Below the pieces are notes generated by a model. The model did not search any database and was not told where the DNA came from. It worked only from the letters and a program-made list of their open reading frames with translations. From contig DECD01000054.1 in the NCBI GenBank assembly GCA_002349055.1, positions 95,077 through 110,927 of the forward strand: a DNA stretch of 15,851 bases, read 5' to 3'. Source of the DNA: Bacteroidales bacterium UBA2939 (GTDB taxonomy: Bacteria > Bacteroidota > Bacteroidia > Bacteroidales > P3). The position numbers and the translations under genes are program-made. Each line of letters opens with the position of its first letter. The stretch's first letter is position 1. Below are positions 7,085-14,383 of this stretch, piece by piece.

Positions 7085-8311
7085 ATGAAACAGACACTAT
7101 TCCTCCTCGTCGCATTGCTGATGACAGCCTGCGGTGCCAACAGTCAGACTGAAAACGATATCGATGATGATTTCCGCGTGCAGACCGAAGACGACAGCTC
7201 CGAAATGCACTGCTGTCACATCTGTGGGCCCGGTCCCGAATTTCCCGGCGGCGAGGGAGCCCTCTATGCGTTCATCGACAGCGTCATGCGCTATCCCGAG
7301 GAGGCTCTGGAATACCACATCGAAGGCCGGATATATCTCACCTTCGTTATCGAAAAGAACGGCTACGCCCACGATGCCAAGGTCCTGCTCGGCCTCCCCG
7401 GCGGCTGCAACGAAGCGGCAATAGAACTCGTGAGACGCATGCCCCGCTGGACTCCCGAAAAGCAACGCGACACCAACGGCGAGTACCATCCCGTCCGGGT
7501 TCAGTTCAACCTGCCCATTAACTTCAAACTCGACCCGCAGTCGCCACGTCGCACCTGGAGTTACCAGGACACCAGCTACATACACTACCCCGGCGGCACC
7601 GACGCCCTCTACCGCCATCTATCCGCCAACATCGACTATCCACGCAAGTATTGGACCTCGAAGGTGGATGCCGAAGTAACCTTCGATGGCAATGGCAATG
7701 TGGAGCATGTCCGCATCGCGACCCAACTGCCCGACGAGCACCAAAAGCTGGCCGAGGCCATCCGCAAAGCCATCCTGTCTATGCCCCGCTGGGTGGGCAA
7801 ACAGAACATGATGTACCACCTCCACATTCCCATCGACCTGCCGCTGCTGGCCTCCATGCACGACACCCTCCTGCGTCCCTCCTATTTCGAACCCACCGAC
7901 CATACTTGGAAGATGATTGTCGCCAACGAGGCTTATTTCCGCCAGCTGCTAGCGGTGAACGACAGCCTTGTGGCAGGCTACACCGTCCCGGCCAAGCGGC
8001 TGCAAGCCCTCATGCCACGCGACGAAAGCCACTACCACACCCTCTGCGGCCTCGACTACTACATACGCAACGGATATGGGTTTACCACCTTGACAACCAT
8101 GGCCGAATATGTCGTCCGCGACAGCCTCGACATGATGGAACGCTTCGTGCACTGGTTCAACTGGACCGACGGCTACGTCGCCGAGACAGTCTTTGACTAC
8201 GGCATCCGAGCCGAGCAACGCCACCCCAAAAAGTTCCACCGTCTGATGCACAAGATTTGCCCCGACCAGTGGGAGGCCTTCGTGGAATGGCGCAATACAA
8301 ACTTTGAATAA
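7085..8311 (+). CDS. Lipoprotein with two tandem TonB_C-like domains
   Basis: The 408-aa product starts with a lipoprotein signal (hydrophobic residues 5-13, then MTAC with Cys16). A CCHIC cluster follows at 43-47. Residues 50-148 form a TonB C-terminal-like domain of Bacteroidota type: PEFPGGEGAL, YPEEALE, EGRIYLTFVIEKNG, GCNEAAIELVRRMPRW, and FNLPINFKL. Residues 165-254 are a diverged second copy: YPGGTDALYRHLSANIDYP, VTFDGNGNVEHVRI, AIRKAILSMPRW, IPIDLPL. The tail (255-408) is not recognised. Unlike real TonB it lacks an N-terminal anchor helix plus proline-rich spacer, so energy transduction is uncertain. It is 17 bp upstream of, and probably cotranscribed with, the next envelope protein. 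The 72-bp region 7013-7084 shows no convincing promoter. Confidence 0.8.
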   Translation: MKQTLFLLVALLMTACGANSQTENDIDDDFRVQTEDDSSEMHCCHICGPGPEFPGGEGALYAFIDSVMRYPEEALEYHIEGRIYLTFVIEKNGYAHDAKVLLGLPGGCNEAAIELVRRMPRWTPEKQRDTNGEYHPVRVQFNLPINFKLDPQSPRRTWSYQDTSYIHYPGGTDALYRHLSANIDYPRKYWTSKVDAEVTFDGNGNVEHVRIATQLPDEHQKLAEAIRKAILSMPRWVGKQNMMYHLHIPIDLPLLASMHDTLLRPSYFEPTDHTWKMIVANEAYFRQLLAVNDSLVAGYTVPAKRLQALMPRDESHYHTLCGLDYYIRNGYGFTTLTTMAEYVVRDSLDMMERFVHWFNWTDGYVAETVFDYGIRAEQRHPKKFHRLMHKICPDQWEAFVEWRNTNFE

Positions 8312-8328
8312 AACCTATTATTATCTAG

Positions 8329-10287
8329 ATGAAAAAACTGATTTCAATTGCCGTGCTGATGGTCATAGGGATGACCCTCAACGCACAAAACTTCATCACA
8401 TTGCAGGGGCGCGTAACCGACAGCCGCACCAAGAAGGGCGTGCCTTACACCGCCGTGGCAGTGCAGGGTACCTGTGTGGGATCGCAGGCCAACGACCAGG
8501 GGGTGTACAGGCTGAAAGTGGAAAACGGAAAGATGACAGACGTTGTCATTTTCTCCGCCATCGGCTATAAGAAACAGACCGTCAGCGTGGAGCAGCTGAT
8601 GAAGAACGGCAACGTGAGCCTCGAACCCCACGCATTGGAGCTGCGCGAGGTGCAGGTGACGGGTTACGTCACCCCGCAGGAAATCGTCGCCGAAGCCATA
8701 CGCCGCATCCCCGAGAACTACCACATCGACACCACGGTAGGCACCTGGTTCCAGCGCGACTGGCGCATGCTCAACGGCGAACTCTACCTCTTCGACGAGA
8801 GCGTCATCGACATGCTGCGCTACGGCTACACCCACAACACCACCAAGCGTTACTACCATTTCACCGACGAGCGTCGCGAGTTGGAGGACAACTACAAGGT
8901 GGTACGCAAGCATCGCCTGCTTGTCTACGACAGCCTGGCCGTGCGCCTCGCCGCCGGCGACATGGAGAAGGCCATGGCTCCCATGGACTACAGCGACAAC
9001 AACGTCATCACCGACATCGTGTCCACGCCGCAAGCCAACTGGGCCACCGCCGCACGCCTCATCAAGAAACACAAGTACGACCCCATCCAGGAGTACACCG
9101 ATGCCGACGGTGTGGACTACTGGCTGTTGCGCGCCTACGGACGCACCAATTCCAAAAATACAATGGCCTGGTATACCCTGCGCATCCGCAAGGACAATTT
9201 CGCCATCATCGATGCCGACTTCGACCTCGACTCCACCACGTCTTCCCTCGATTATCCCAACCTTTTGCAAGCTACGACACCCTGGACCAAAGGTGACATC
9301 CACCGCACCCACACCAACGAGCACTATGAACTCCGGGGCGAACGCTACACCCTCACCCGCTATTCTTACTTTTTCGATGCCACCTACTATTGCCACCAGC
9401 ACTACGGCTACGAGCTGGCCGACCCCGAGCAGCACCGCGTGGAGAGCCGCGAGTGGATTTTGACCGACCTGCAACCTGGCGACACCTCGTTTCTGAGGCT
9501 CAACTCCGTGCAGGGTCACAAGAAGAAGAACCTCATCGACGCCTTCGGCACCAGCAGCTACGACGAGGGCTTCTGGGAACACTACAACACCCTGCCCCTC
9601 GACGCCAACGTGCAGGCCGCCCTCGACCGCTTCTTTTCTAGTAGTTCTAGAGATTCTAGTGACACTAGGGATACTAGCAAAATGCTTATTGCCAATCTAG
9701 AAACAAAGCGTGGCGACCTGGGTGCCATGCGCGTCATCAAAGACACCCTCACCCCCACCCTGCCGCCCTTGCCGCGCTGGCAGTTCTACCGCTACGGCGG
9801 TGTGGGTGGCAATCGCCTGGTGGGCGACGACACCGCCACCCACCGCTGCTTCAGCCAGCAACTGGGCCTCGGCGCACGCCTCAACCTCGGCGGACGCTTC
9901 AGCCTCGCCGCCGACCTGCAATATGCCTGGATGACCTCGCCCACCGACAACGACGGCCGCGTCTCCACCCATAACCTCACCGTCCCCCTGCGCCTCAACT
10001 TCGACCTTCTCAAACCCTCGCCCGAAGCCGACATGCACATCTATCTCACCGTCGGCGGCTGGGGTCGCTTTGCCTTCCTCGGTCGTCTGGGCGACGACTG
10101 GAACGTGCTGGGCAACAGCATCGACCGCTGGGACTATGGCTTCAGTATCGGCATCGGCATAGAGGTCATGCGCTCCTTCTTCCTCGAGTGGAACTCCTAC
10201 CGCAGCCTGCACAACAGCATCCTCACCCCGGGAGCGCCCGAGATGTTCCGCCACAACGGCGCCTTCACAATTGGAATATTGTTCTAG
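8329..10287 (+). CDS. Exported carboxypeptidase-regulatory-domain protein with probable C-terminal beta-barrel
   Basis: The 652-aa protein has a Sec signal peptide (1-19, cleavage after LNA) and then a carboxypeptidase-D regulatory-like beta domain (about 22-100: LQGRVTDSRTKKGVPYTAVAV through FSAIGYKKQTV), as in many Bacteroidota outer-membrane proteins. A family-typical middle section follows (IVAEAIRRIPENYHIDT to about residue 430). Residues 437-451 are encoded by an in-frame 9-bp CTAG repeat array giving a Ser/Asp-rich linker. The C-terminal part (about 480-652) has alternating aromatic/polar strands (LGARLNLGGRFSLAADLQYAW, GWGRFAFLGRL) suggesting an outer-membrane barrel. The function is unknown. 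Its TAG stop shares the palindrome CTAG with the stop of the convergent yqaA-like gene. Confidence 0.75.
   Translation: MKKLISIAVLMVIGMTLNAQNFITLQGRVTDSRTKKGVPYTAVAVQGTCVGSQANDQGVYRLKVENGKMTDVVIFSAIGYKKQTVSVEQLMKNGNVSLEPHALELREVQVTGYVTPQEIVAEAIRRIPENYHIDTTVGTWFQRDWRMLNGELYLFDESVIDMLRYGYTHNTTKRYYHFTDERRELEDNYKVVRKHRLLVYDSLAVRLAAGDMEKAMAPMDYSDNNVITDIVSTPQANWATAARLIKKHKYDPIQEYTDADGVDYWLLRAYGRTNSKNTMAWYTLRIRKDNFAIIDADFDLDSTTSSLDYPNLLQATTPWTKGDIHRTHTNEHYELRGERYTLTRYSYFFDATYYCHQHYGYELADPEQHRVESREWILTDLQPGDTSFLRLNSVQGHKKKNLIDAFGTSSYDEGFWEHYNTLPLDANVQAALDRFFSSSSRDSSDTRDTSKMLIANLETKRGDLGAMRVIKDTLTPTLPPLPRWQFYRYGGVGGNRLVGDDTATHRCFSQQLGLGARLNLGGRFSLAADLQYAWMTSPTDNDGRVSTHNLTVPLRLNFDLLKPSPEADMHIYLTVGGWGRFAFLGRLGDDWNVLGNSIDRWDYGFSIGIGIEVMRSFFLEWNSYRSLHNSILTPGAPEMFRHNGAFTIGILF
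9637..9681 (+). repeat. Array G: in-frame 9-bp CTAG repeats inside the envelope protein gene
   Basis: CTAG begins at 9638, 9647, 9656, 9665 and 9674, exactly every 9 bp, with cores TCTAGT, TCTAGA, TCTAGT, ACTAGG and ACTAGC. The units encode SSS, SRD, SSD, TRD and TSK (residues 437-451), a hydrophilic linker between the soluble part and the predicted barrel. The same CTAG core is used with a 10-bp period between genes; here the period is a multiple of 3 and TAG stays out of frame. Confidence 0.93.
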
Positions 10288-10724
10288 AACCAGCCCGTCA
10301 ACTCCAACAATCCGGAGGTGGCGAAGTAACGTACTGCCTTGCCCAGGAACATGATAAGCATGGTCCACCAGGGATTCAACCGCATGAAACCCATGGCGAT
10401 GGCTAGCGGGTCGCCCACTATGGGCAGCCAGGTGAGCAGTGCCGCCCAAACGCCGTATTTCTCTATGTGCCCTCGGAAACGTTCAAGTTTCTCACGCTTG
10501 ATTTTGAAATATTTCTCCAGCCATTCCCACTTGCAGAGCCACCCCATCCAGAAGCTTATCATGCCACCCGCGGTGTTGCCCAACGTGGCCACCAGCACGA
10601 TAATCCATCGCTCGTAGCCCAAGGCCATAGCTCCCGCCACAATGGCTTCCGACGAGAACGGAAGGATGGTAGCCGACAGCAGGCAGGTCAGGAAGAGACC
10701 AAAAAGACCGAGATTCTCCAACAT
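10284..10724 (-). CDS. YqaA/DedA-like (VTT domain) inner-membrane protein
   Basis: The 146-aa membrane protein has hydrophobic segments at about 7-33, 41-60, 93-111 and 118-143, and the small SNARE-associated/DedA-type pattern: LPFSSEAIVAGAMALGY near the N-terminus, NTAGGMISFWMGW, then the cytosolic helix with KIKREKLERFRGHIEKYGVWAALLTWLPIVGDPLAIAMGFMR. YqaA-type proteins are short relatives of DedA, a group linked to membrane lipid flipping and envelope homeostasis. The specific role here is unknown. It is divergent from the GNAT-HD gene across a 77-bp spacer. Its stop is interlocked with that of the convergent upstream gene. Confidence 0.85.
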   Translation of the reverse strand: MLENLGLFGLFLTCLLSATILPFSSEAIVAGAMALGYERWIIVLVATLGNTAGGMISFWMGWLCKWEWLEKYFKIKREKLERFRGHIEKYGVWAALLTWLPIVGDPLAIAMGFMRLNPWWTMLIMFLGKAVRYFATSGLLELTGWF

Positions 10725-10756
10725 AACAAACCTATTAACGCAAAAGGTATATCAAA

Positions 10757-10773
10757 TATTGTGCCACACAATA
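10757..10773. promoter_or_regulatory. Inverted repeat in the divergent yqaA / GNAT-HD promoter region
   Basis: TATTGTG, CCA, CACAATA form a perfect 7-bp inverted repeat with a 3-nt centre. It lies 33 bp from the yqaA-like start and 29 bp from the GNAT-HD start, a position suited to an operator acting on both promoters or a small hairpin. Possible weak -7 boxes nearby (TAAATCTG at 10771-10778 on plus) each have a mismatch. No regulator can be named. Confidence 0.4.
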
Positions 10774-10801
10774 AATCTGTCATTTAGGCGTTACTAACAA
10801 T

Positions 10802-11878
10802 ATGAATACGACCATCAGACACTCCACTCCCGACGACATCGACCTCATTTTGCAGATGTACGACCATTCGCGCAGCGTGATGCGCGCCGACGGCAACAGT
10901 TGCCAGTGGGTGGGCTACCCCACACGCGCCGACATCGAGGAGGACATCGAACGCGGAGTGTCATATATCATTGAAGGCATCGGCACTTTTGCCCTTGTGC
11001 CGGGCGTGGAACCCACCTACGGCTACATCGACCACGGCCGCTGGATCGACACCACGACCCCCTACTCCACCCTCCACCGCCTCGCCGCCCTGCCGGGCAC
11101 CCATGGCGTGGCCGACATCGCCTTTGCCTTCGCCAAGGAACAAGCCGACCACCTGCGCGTGGACACCCACGCCACCAACCGCCCCATGCGCCACATCCTC
11201 GAGAATGAAGGCTTCGTCTACTGTGGCATCATCTACATGCCCGACGGCGGCCCCCGGGATGCCTACGAGTGGTGGCGCTACGACTGCGTGCCCGCCGACC
11301 TCAGGGAATATGTCGAAAAAGAAATTCTTCCTCGCCATGAAGCCTACGATGCCGCCCACCGGCCCAACCACATCCGCCGCGTCATCGCCCGTGCGATGAA
11401 TATCTCCCAGGGAATTTTGATCTATGCCACCGCCGCCATGCACGACATAGGCATCTGCGAGGGCCGCGAGGTTCACCATCTGGCCTCGGGACGCATCATC
11501 CGCGCCGACAGTAACCTTCGCCGTTGGTTCACCGAAGAAGAAATCGAGACCATAGCCCAGGCTGCCGAAGACCACCGCGCCTCGGCCACCGCACGTCCGC
11601 GCTCCCTGCTGGGCTGCATCATCGCCGAGGCCGACCGCGACATCGAACCCGAGACCATCGTGCGCCGCACCGTGGAGTACGGCCTCAGCCACTATCCCGA
11701 ACTCGACCGCGAAGGCCATTGGCAGCGCACCCTCGAGCACCTGCACGAGAAATACGCCGAAGGCGGCTATATGAAACTATGGATGGACAACAGTCCCAAC
11801 GCAGCCCCGCTGAAAGAGCTGCGCGAACTGATTAAAGACGAACCCCGTTTGAGAAAACTGTTTGATTCAATGATATGA
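10802..11878 (+). CDS. GNAT acetyltransferase fused to an HD-domain phosphohydrolase
   Basis: The 358-aa protein has two parts. Residues 1-160 resemble a GNAT acetyltransferase: IRHSTPDDIDLILQMYDHSR at the N-terminus, GTHGVADIAFAFAKEQ in the acetyl-CoA loop region, and LRVDTHATNRPMRHILENEGF as the usual end. Residues 165-358 look like an HD metal-dependent phosphohydrolase: His186/His190, the HD pair His214-Asp215 in AAMHDIGIC, His225-His226, and His258 in AEDHRAS. Such HD domains often act on nucleotides or other phosphate esters. The substrate of either half is unknown and the acetyl-CoA loop is less canonical than usual. The stop overlaps the start of the DUF456 gene (ATGA, 11875-11878), so the two are translationally coupled. 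Confidence 0.78.
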   Translation: MNTTIRHSTPDDIDLILQMYDHSRSVMRADGNSCQWVGYPTRADIEEDIERGVSYIIEGIGTFALVPGVEPTYGYIDHGRWIDTTTPYSTLHRLAALPGTHGVADIAFAFAKEQADHLRVDTHATNRPMRHILENEGFVYCGIIYMPDGGPRDAYEWWRYDCVPADLREYVEKEILPRHEAYDAAHRPNHIRRVIARAMNISQGILIYATAAMHDIGICEGREVHHLASGRIIRADSNLRRWFTEEEIETIAQAAEDHRASATARPRSLLGCIIAEADRDIEPETIVRRTVEYGLSHYPELDREGHWQRTLEHLHEKYAEGGYMKLWMDNSPNAAPLKELRELIKDEPRLRKLFDSMI

Positions 11879-12366
11879 ATATTTTCTTGATTATTCTGGC
11901 CTTTGTGTGCCTCACCATTGGTGTCATCGGCTCGGTCGTTCCGGGCCTGCCGGGACCTCCCATCGCCTGGGGCGGACTGCTGCTGGCGGGACTGACGCCG
12001 TGGGTCTCCCTCTCGGGCGACCTCATCCTGCTCACCGCCGTCGTGGCCGTCGTCATCACGCTGCTCGACTACATCATCCCCTCGCTGACCACCAAGCGCA
12101 TGGGAGGCAGCAAATATGGTGTCTGGGGCTGCAACATCGGCCTCATCCTCTCCATGTTCGGACTTCCCTTCGGTCCCGCGGGACTGCTGGGCGTTGTATT
12201 CTGGCCTTTCGTGGGAGCCTTTGTCGGCGAACTGCTCAACAAAAACGACATCCAGCCCTCCCTCAAGGCGGCCTTCGGTGCCTTCCTGGGCTTCCTCACC
12301 GGCACCCTTCTCAAGCTGGCCTACTGCATCGCCCTCCTTGTGGTGGTCGTCGCAGCATTCTTCTAA
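11875..12366 (+). CDS. DUF456 family membrane protein
   Basis: The 163-aa, very hydrophobic protein has glycine-rich segments typical of DUF456: IGVIGSVVPGLPGPPIAWGG near the start, LDYIIPSLTTKRMGGSKYGVWG in the middle, FGLPFGPAGLLGVVFWPFVGAFVGELL, and a last helix. About five membrane helices are expected. The family function is not established. It overlaps the GNAT-HD gene by 4 bp. Its stop is 3 bp from the end of the convergent apt gene, leaving no room for a separate intrinsic terminator. Confidence 0.85.
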   Translation: MNIFLIILAFVCLTIGVIGSVVPGLPGPPIAWGGLLLAGLTPWVSLSGDLILLTAVVAVVITLLDYIIPSLTTKRMGGSKYGVWGCNIGLILSMFGLPFGPAGLLGVVFWPFVGAFVGELLNKNDIQPSLKAAFGAFLGFLTGTLLKLAYCIALLVVVVAAFF

Positions 12367-12369
12367 AGC

Positions 12370-12933
12370 CTATTCCACGCCTTCGAGACTCATCAGCGAG
12401 TGGACGGGAGCCGTGGCCTCGAGAATCTTTCGGCCGCCCAGGGCAGGCAGCTCCACAAGGAAGATAAACTCTTTGATACGGATTTTCTTACCGTCGATGG
12501 TCTGCTGCTGCAACGAGTCGATGATGCCCTCCACCGTGCCGCCCGTGGCCAGCAGGTCGTCGATAAGTGTAATGTCGATAAAATCGCCATTGGGCTCGCA
12601 GGCAGCGAAATCGCTGCGGCGGTAGAACAGTTCGTCGCTGCCGTACTCCTTCATGATTTCCACCTTCACCAAATCGCCCTCGGCATGAGGCAACTTGCCC
12701 TTTTTGCGGAAAGGAACGATATTCTTCACATGTTCGCTCACCGAGAGCAGCGGAGCCGCGAAGAGGAATCCGCGGGCCTCGACGGTGGCCACATTGGGGG
12801 CCGTCGTCAAGCGGTCAATCTCGTTGACAACCTGACGGAAAGACTCCTTGTCCTGCAAGAAAGGCAGCACATCGATAAAGTCGATTCCCGGCTTGGGGAA
12901 ATCCAGATAGTGTTTAATGACGTTTTCGAACAT
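12370..12933 (-). CDS. apt: Adenine phosphoribosyltransferase
   Basis: The 187-aa type I phosphoribosyltransferase makes AMP from adenine and PRPP in purine salvage. DFPKPGIDF (11-19) and VEARGFLFAAPLL (51-63) match Apt; RKKGKLP (76-82) is the flexible-loop region; and ITLIDDLLATGGT (121-133) is the PRPP-binding motif. Substitutions such as DVLPFLQDKE are modest departures from typical Apt (DITPLL), and other purine bases cannot be ruled out. The ATG is 25 bp after array D in the direction of transcription; the upstream gene encodes a short-chain fatty acid transporter. An operon with it is likely but a promoter just before apt cannot be excluded. Confidence 0.9.
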   Translation of the reverse strand: MFENVIKHYLDFPKPGIDFIDVLPFLQDKESFRQVVNEIDRLTTAPNVATVEARGFLFAAPLLSVSEHVKNIVPFRKKGKLPHAEGDLVKVEIMKEYGSDELFYRRSDFAACEPNGDFIDITLIDDLLATGGTVEGIIDSLQQQTIDGKKIRIKEFIFLVELPALGGRKILEATAPVHSLMSLEGVE

Positions 12934-12958
12934 ATCGTTTTTTTGTTTATTTCATTTT

Positions 12959-13032
12959 CCTAGGATCACCTAGGATCTCCTAGGATTGCCTAGGTTCTCC
13001 TAGGATTGCCTAGGATTGCCTAGGATTGCCTA
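12959..13032 (-). repeat. Array D: eight 10-bp CTAG units between the fatty-acid transporter and apt
   Basis: CCTAGG occurs at 12959, 12969, 12979, 12989, 12999, 13009 and 13019, and a decayed unit CCTATA at 13029, exactly every 10 bp. Plus-strand spacers are ATCA, ATCT, ATTG, TTCT, ATTG, ATTG, ATTG. The decayed unit supplies the TAG stop of the transporter (13030-13032, minus strand). Three consecutive identical units (CCTAGGATTG) near the transporter end look like recent duplication. The apt start is 25 bp beyond the other end. Confidence 0.96.
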
Positions 13033-14379
13033 TAAAGCCCAGACTATCAGTCCGCCGCAGATGATGAGTCCAGTAATCAGCAAGTCCACCAGGCAGTAGC
13101 CCATGATGTCGCGCGCCGAGAGTTTGGCGATGGCCAGGGCCGGCAGCGCCCAAAAGGGCTGGATGAGGTTGGTCCACGCGTCGCCCCAGGCTATGGCGGT
13201 GCCCGTCAGGCCGGGGTCCACACCCAGGTCGGCTCCGGCAGAGAACATGATGGGAGCCTGGATGGCCCAGTGGCCGCCGCCCGACGGTACAAACATGTTC
13301 AGAATGGCGGCACAGAGGAATGTGAACAGCGGATAGGACAGTGGCGTGCTGATGTTGATGAACGCGGCGGCCAGCACGGTGCCCATGCAGATGCCACTGG
13401 CACCCACACCTGTGATGATGCCCATGATGCCGGCGTAGAAGGGGAACTGGAGGATGATGCCCGACGCACCCGTGGCGGCCTTGCCGAAGGCGCGGACGTA
13501 GGCCAGCGGCGTGCCGTGGAGCATCAGTCCCAGCGAGAGGAATATCATGATAACGATGCCCAGGTCGAGCGTGGCGCCGCGGAAAACCAGTTTCACAACG
13601 AGATAGGCCGCCAGCAGCAGCGCGATGGCCCACGACAGAATGGGGCTGTGCTCCATGCGCTGGGCGGGAGTGGGATGGTCCGACTTGTCTGACCCGTCCG
13701 ACTTGTCCGACCCGTCCGACAATAATGCCGGGTCCACCGTCACGGCCCCTTTCTTGGGGTGCATCAGCGTGTTGGCCACGGTGATGGCCACTATGACCAG
13801 CAGCACCATGACGAGGTTGTGGGGGTTGAGGATGGTCTGGCTCACCGGCACCGGCGATGTCAGCGCGCCGTTGGTAGCCGTGGCCAGGGCGTCGCCCGGG
13901 GTGGCCATGGTCAGCGGGATGGAGCCCGACAGTCCGGCATGCCACACCACGAAACCGCTGTAGGCCGAGGCAATGAGCAGGCGGTAGTCGACACCCGCCA
14001 GCTGGCGGGCAATCTCCTTGGCGAACACCACGCCCACAATGAGGCCAAAGCCCCAGTTGAGCCAGCAGGCCAGGGCCGAGACCACCGTCACCAGCGCAAT
14101 GGCGACGGCAGGACTCTTGGGGATGCGGGCCAAGGCACTGACACCGCGTTTCACCGCCGGTGCCGCCGCCAGCGTGCTTCCGCACACCAGCACCAGGGCC
14201 ATCTGCATGGCAAAAGCCAGCAGGTTCCATACGCCGCTGCCCCAGTTCTCCACCACCTCGATGGGTGTCTGGTGGCAGACGGGCATGGCGACGATGGCCG
14301 CCACAAAAGTCAACAAAATGGCGAAGATAAACGGCTCGGGGAGCCATCTTTGTACTAATTTAACACAGAACTTAATCAT
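13030..14379 (-). CDS. atoE: AtoE-type short-chain fatty acid transporter
   Basis: The 449-aa membrane protein resembles the SCFA_trans/AtoE family (E. coli AtoE is of similar length): QRWLPEPFIFAILLTFVAAIVA at the N-terminus, the conserved NWGFGLIVGVVFAKEIARQL, and SAYSGFVVWHAGLSGSIPLTMATPGD, with numerous transmembrane helices. It probably moves short-chain acids such as acetoacetate or butyrate; direction and substrate are unproven. A loop (residues 221-234) consists of SDG/SDK repeats encoded by an in-frame 9-bp array. Upstream is alkaline phosphatase, separated by a 7-bp telomere-like array; downstream is apt, separated by array D. The ATG at 14379 lies 4 bp after the heptamer array. With Bcd-Etf elsewhere in the window it fits short-chain acid metabolism, though the operons are separate. 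Confidence 0.88.
   Translation of the reverse strand: MIKFCVKLVQRWLPEPFIFAILLTFVAAIVAMPVCHQTPIEVVENWGSGVWNLLAFAMQMALVLVCGSTLAAAPAVKRGVSALARIPKSPAVAIALVTVVSALACWLNWGFGLIVGVVFAKEIARQLAGVDYRLLIASAYSGFVVWHAGLSGSIPLTMATPGDALATATNGALTSPVPVSQTILNPHNLVMVLLVIVAITVANTLMHPKKGAVTVDPALLSDGSDKSDGSDKSDHPTPAQRMEHSPILSWAIALLLAAYLVVKLVFRGATLDLGIVIMIFLSLGLMLHGTPLAYVRAFGKAATGASGIILQFPFYAGIMGIITGVGASGICMGTVLAAAFINISTPLSYPLFTFLCAAILNMFVPSGGGHWAIQAPIMFSAGADLGVDPGLTGTAIAWGDAWTNLIQPFWALPALAIAKLSARDIMGYCLVDLLITGLIICGGLIVWAL
13678..13720 (-). repeat. Array F: in-frame 9-bp GTCNGAC repeats inside the transporter gene
   Basis: GTCNGAC occurs at 13678, 13687, 13696, 13705 and 13714, exactly every 9 bp (centres C, T, C, C, C; spacers tt, cc, tt, cc). 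On the coding (minus) strand it gives (SDG SDK) x2 followed by SD, residues 221-234, between membrane segments of the transporter. It is the same core and period as the intergenic array C between bcd and etfB, so one repeat type is found both inside and outside genes. Confidence 0.95.
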
Positions 14380-14383
14380 AGCA

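Noticed and set aside
8344..9582. 412-aa minus-strand open frame opposite the envelope protein gene
   Set aside because: Val/Gly/His-rich shadow without signal peptide or motif; the plus-strand protein has a signal peptide and a known domain.
13010..14347. 445-aa minus-strand frame overlapping the transporter in another phase
   Set aside because: His/Arg/Gly-rich out-of-frame translation of the transporter; it also runs into the CTAG array.
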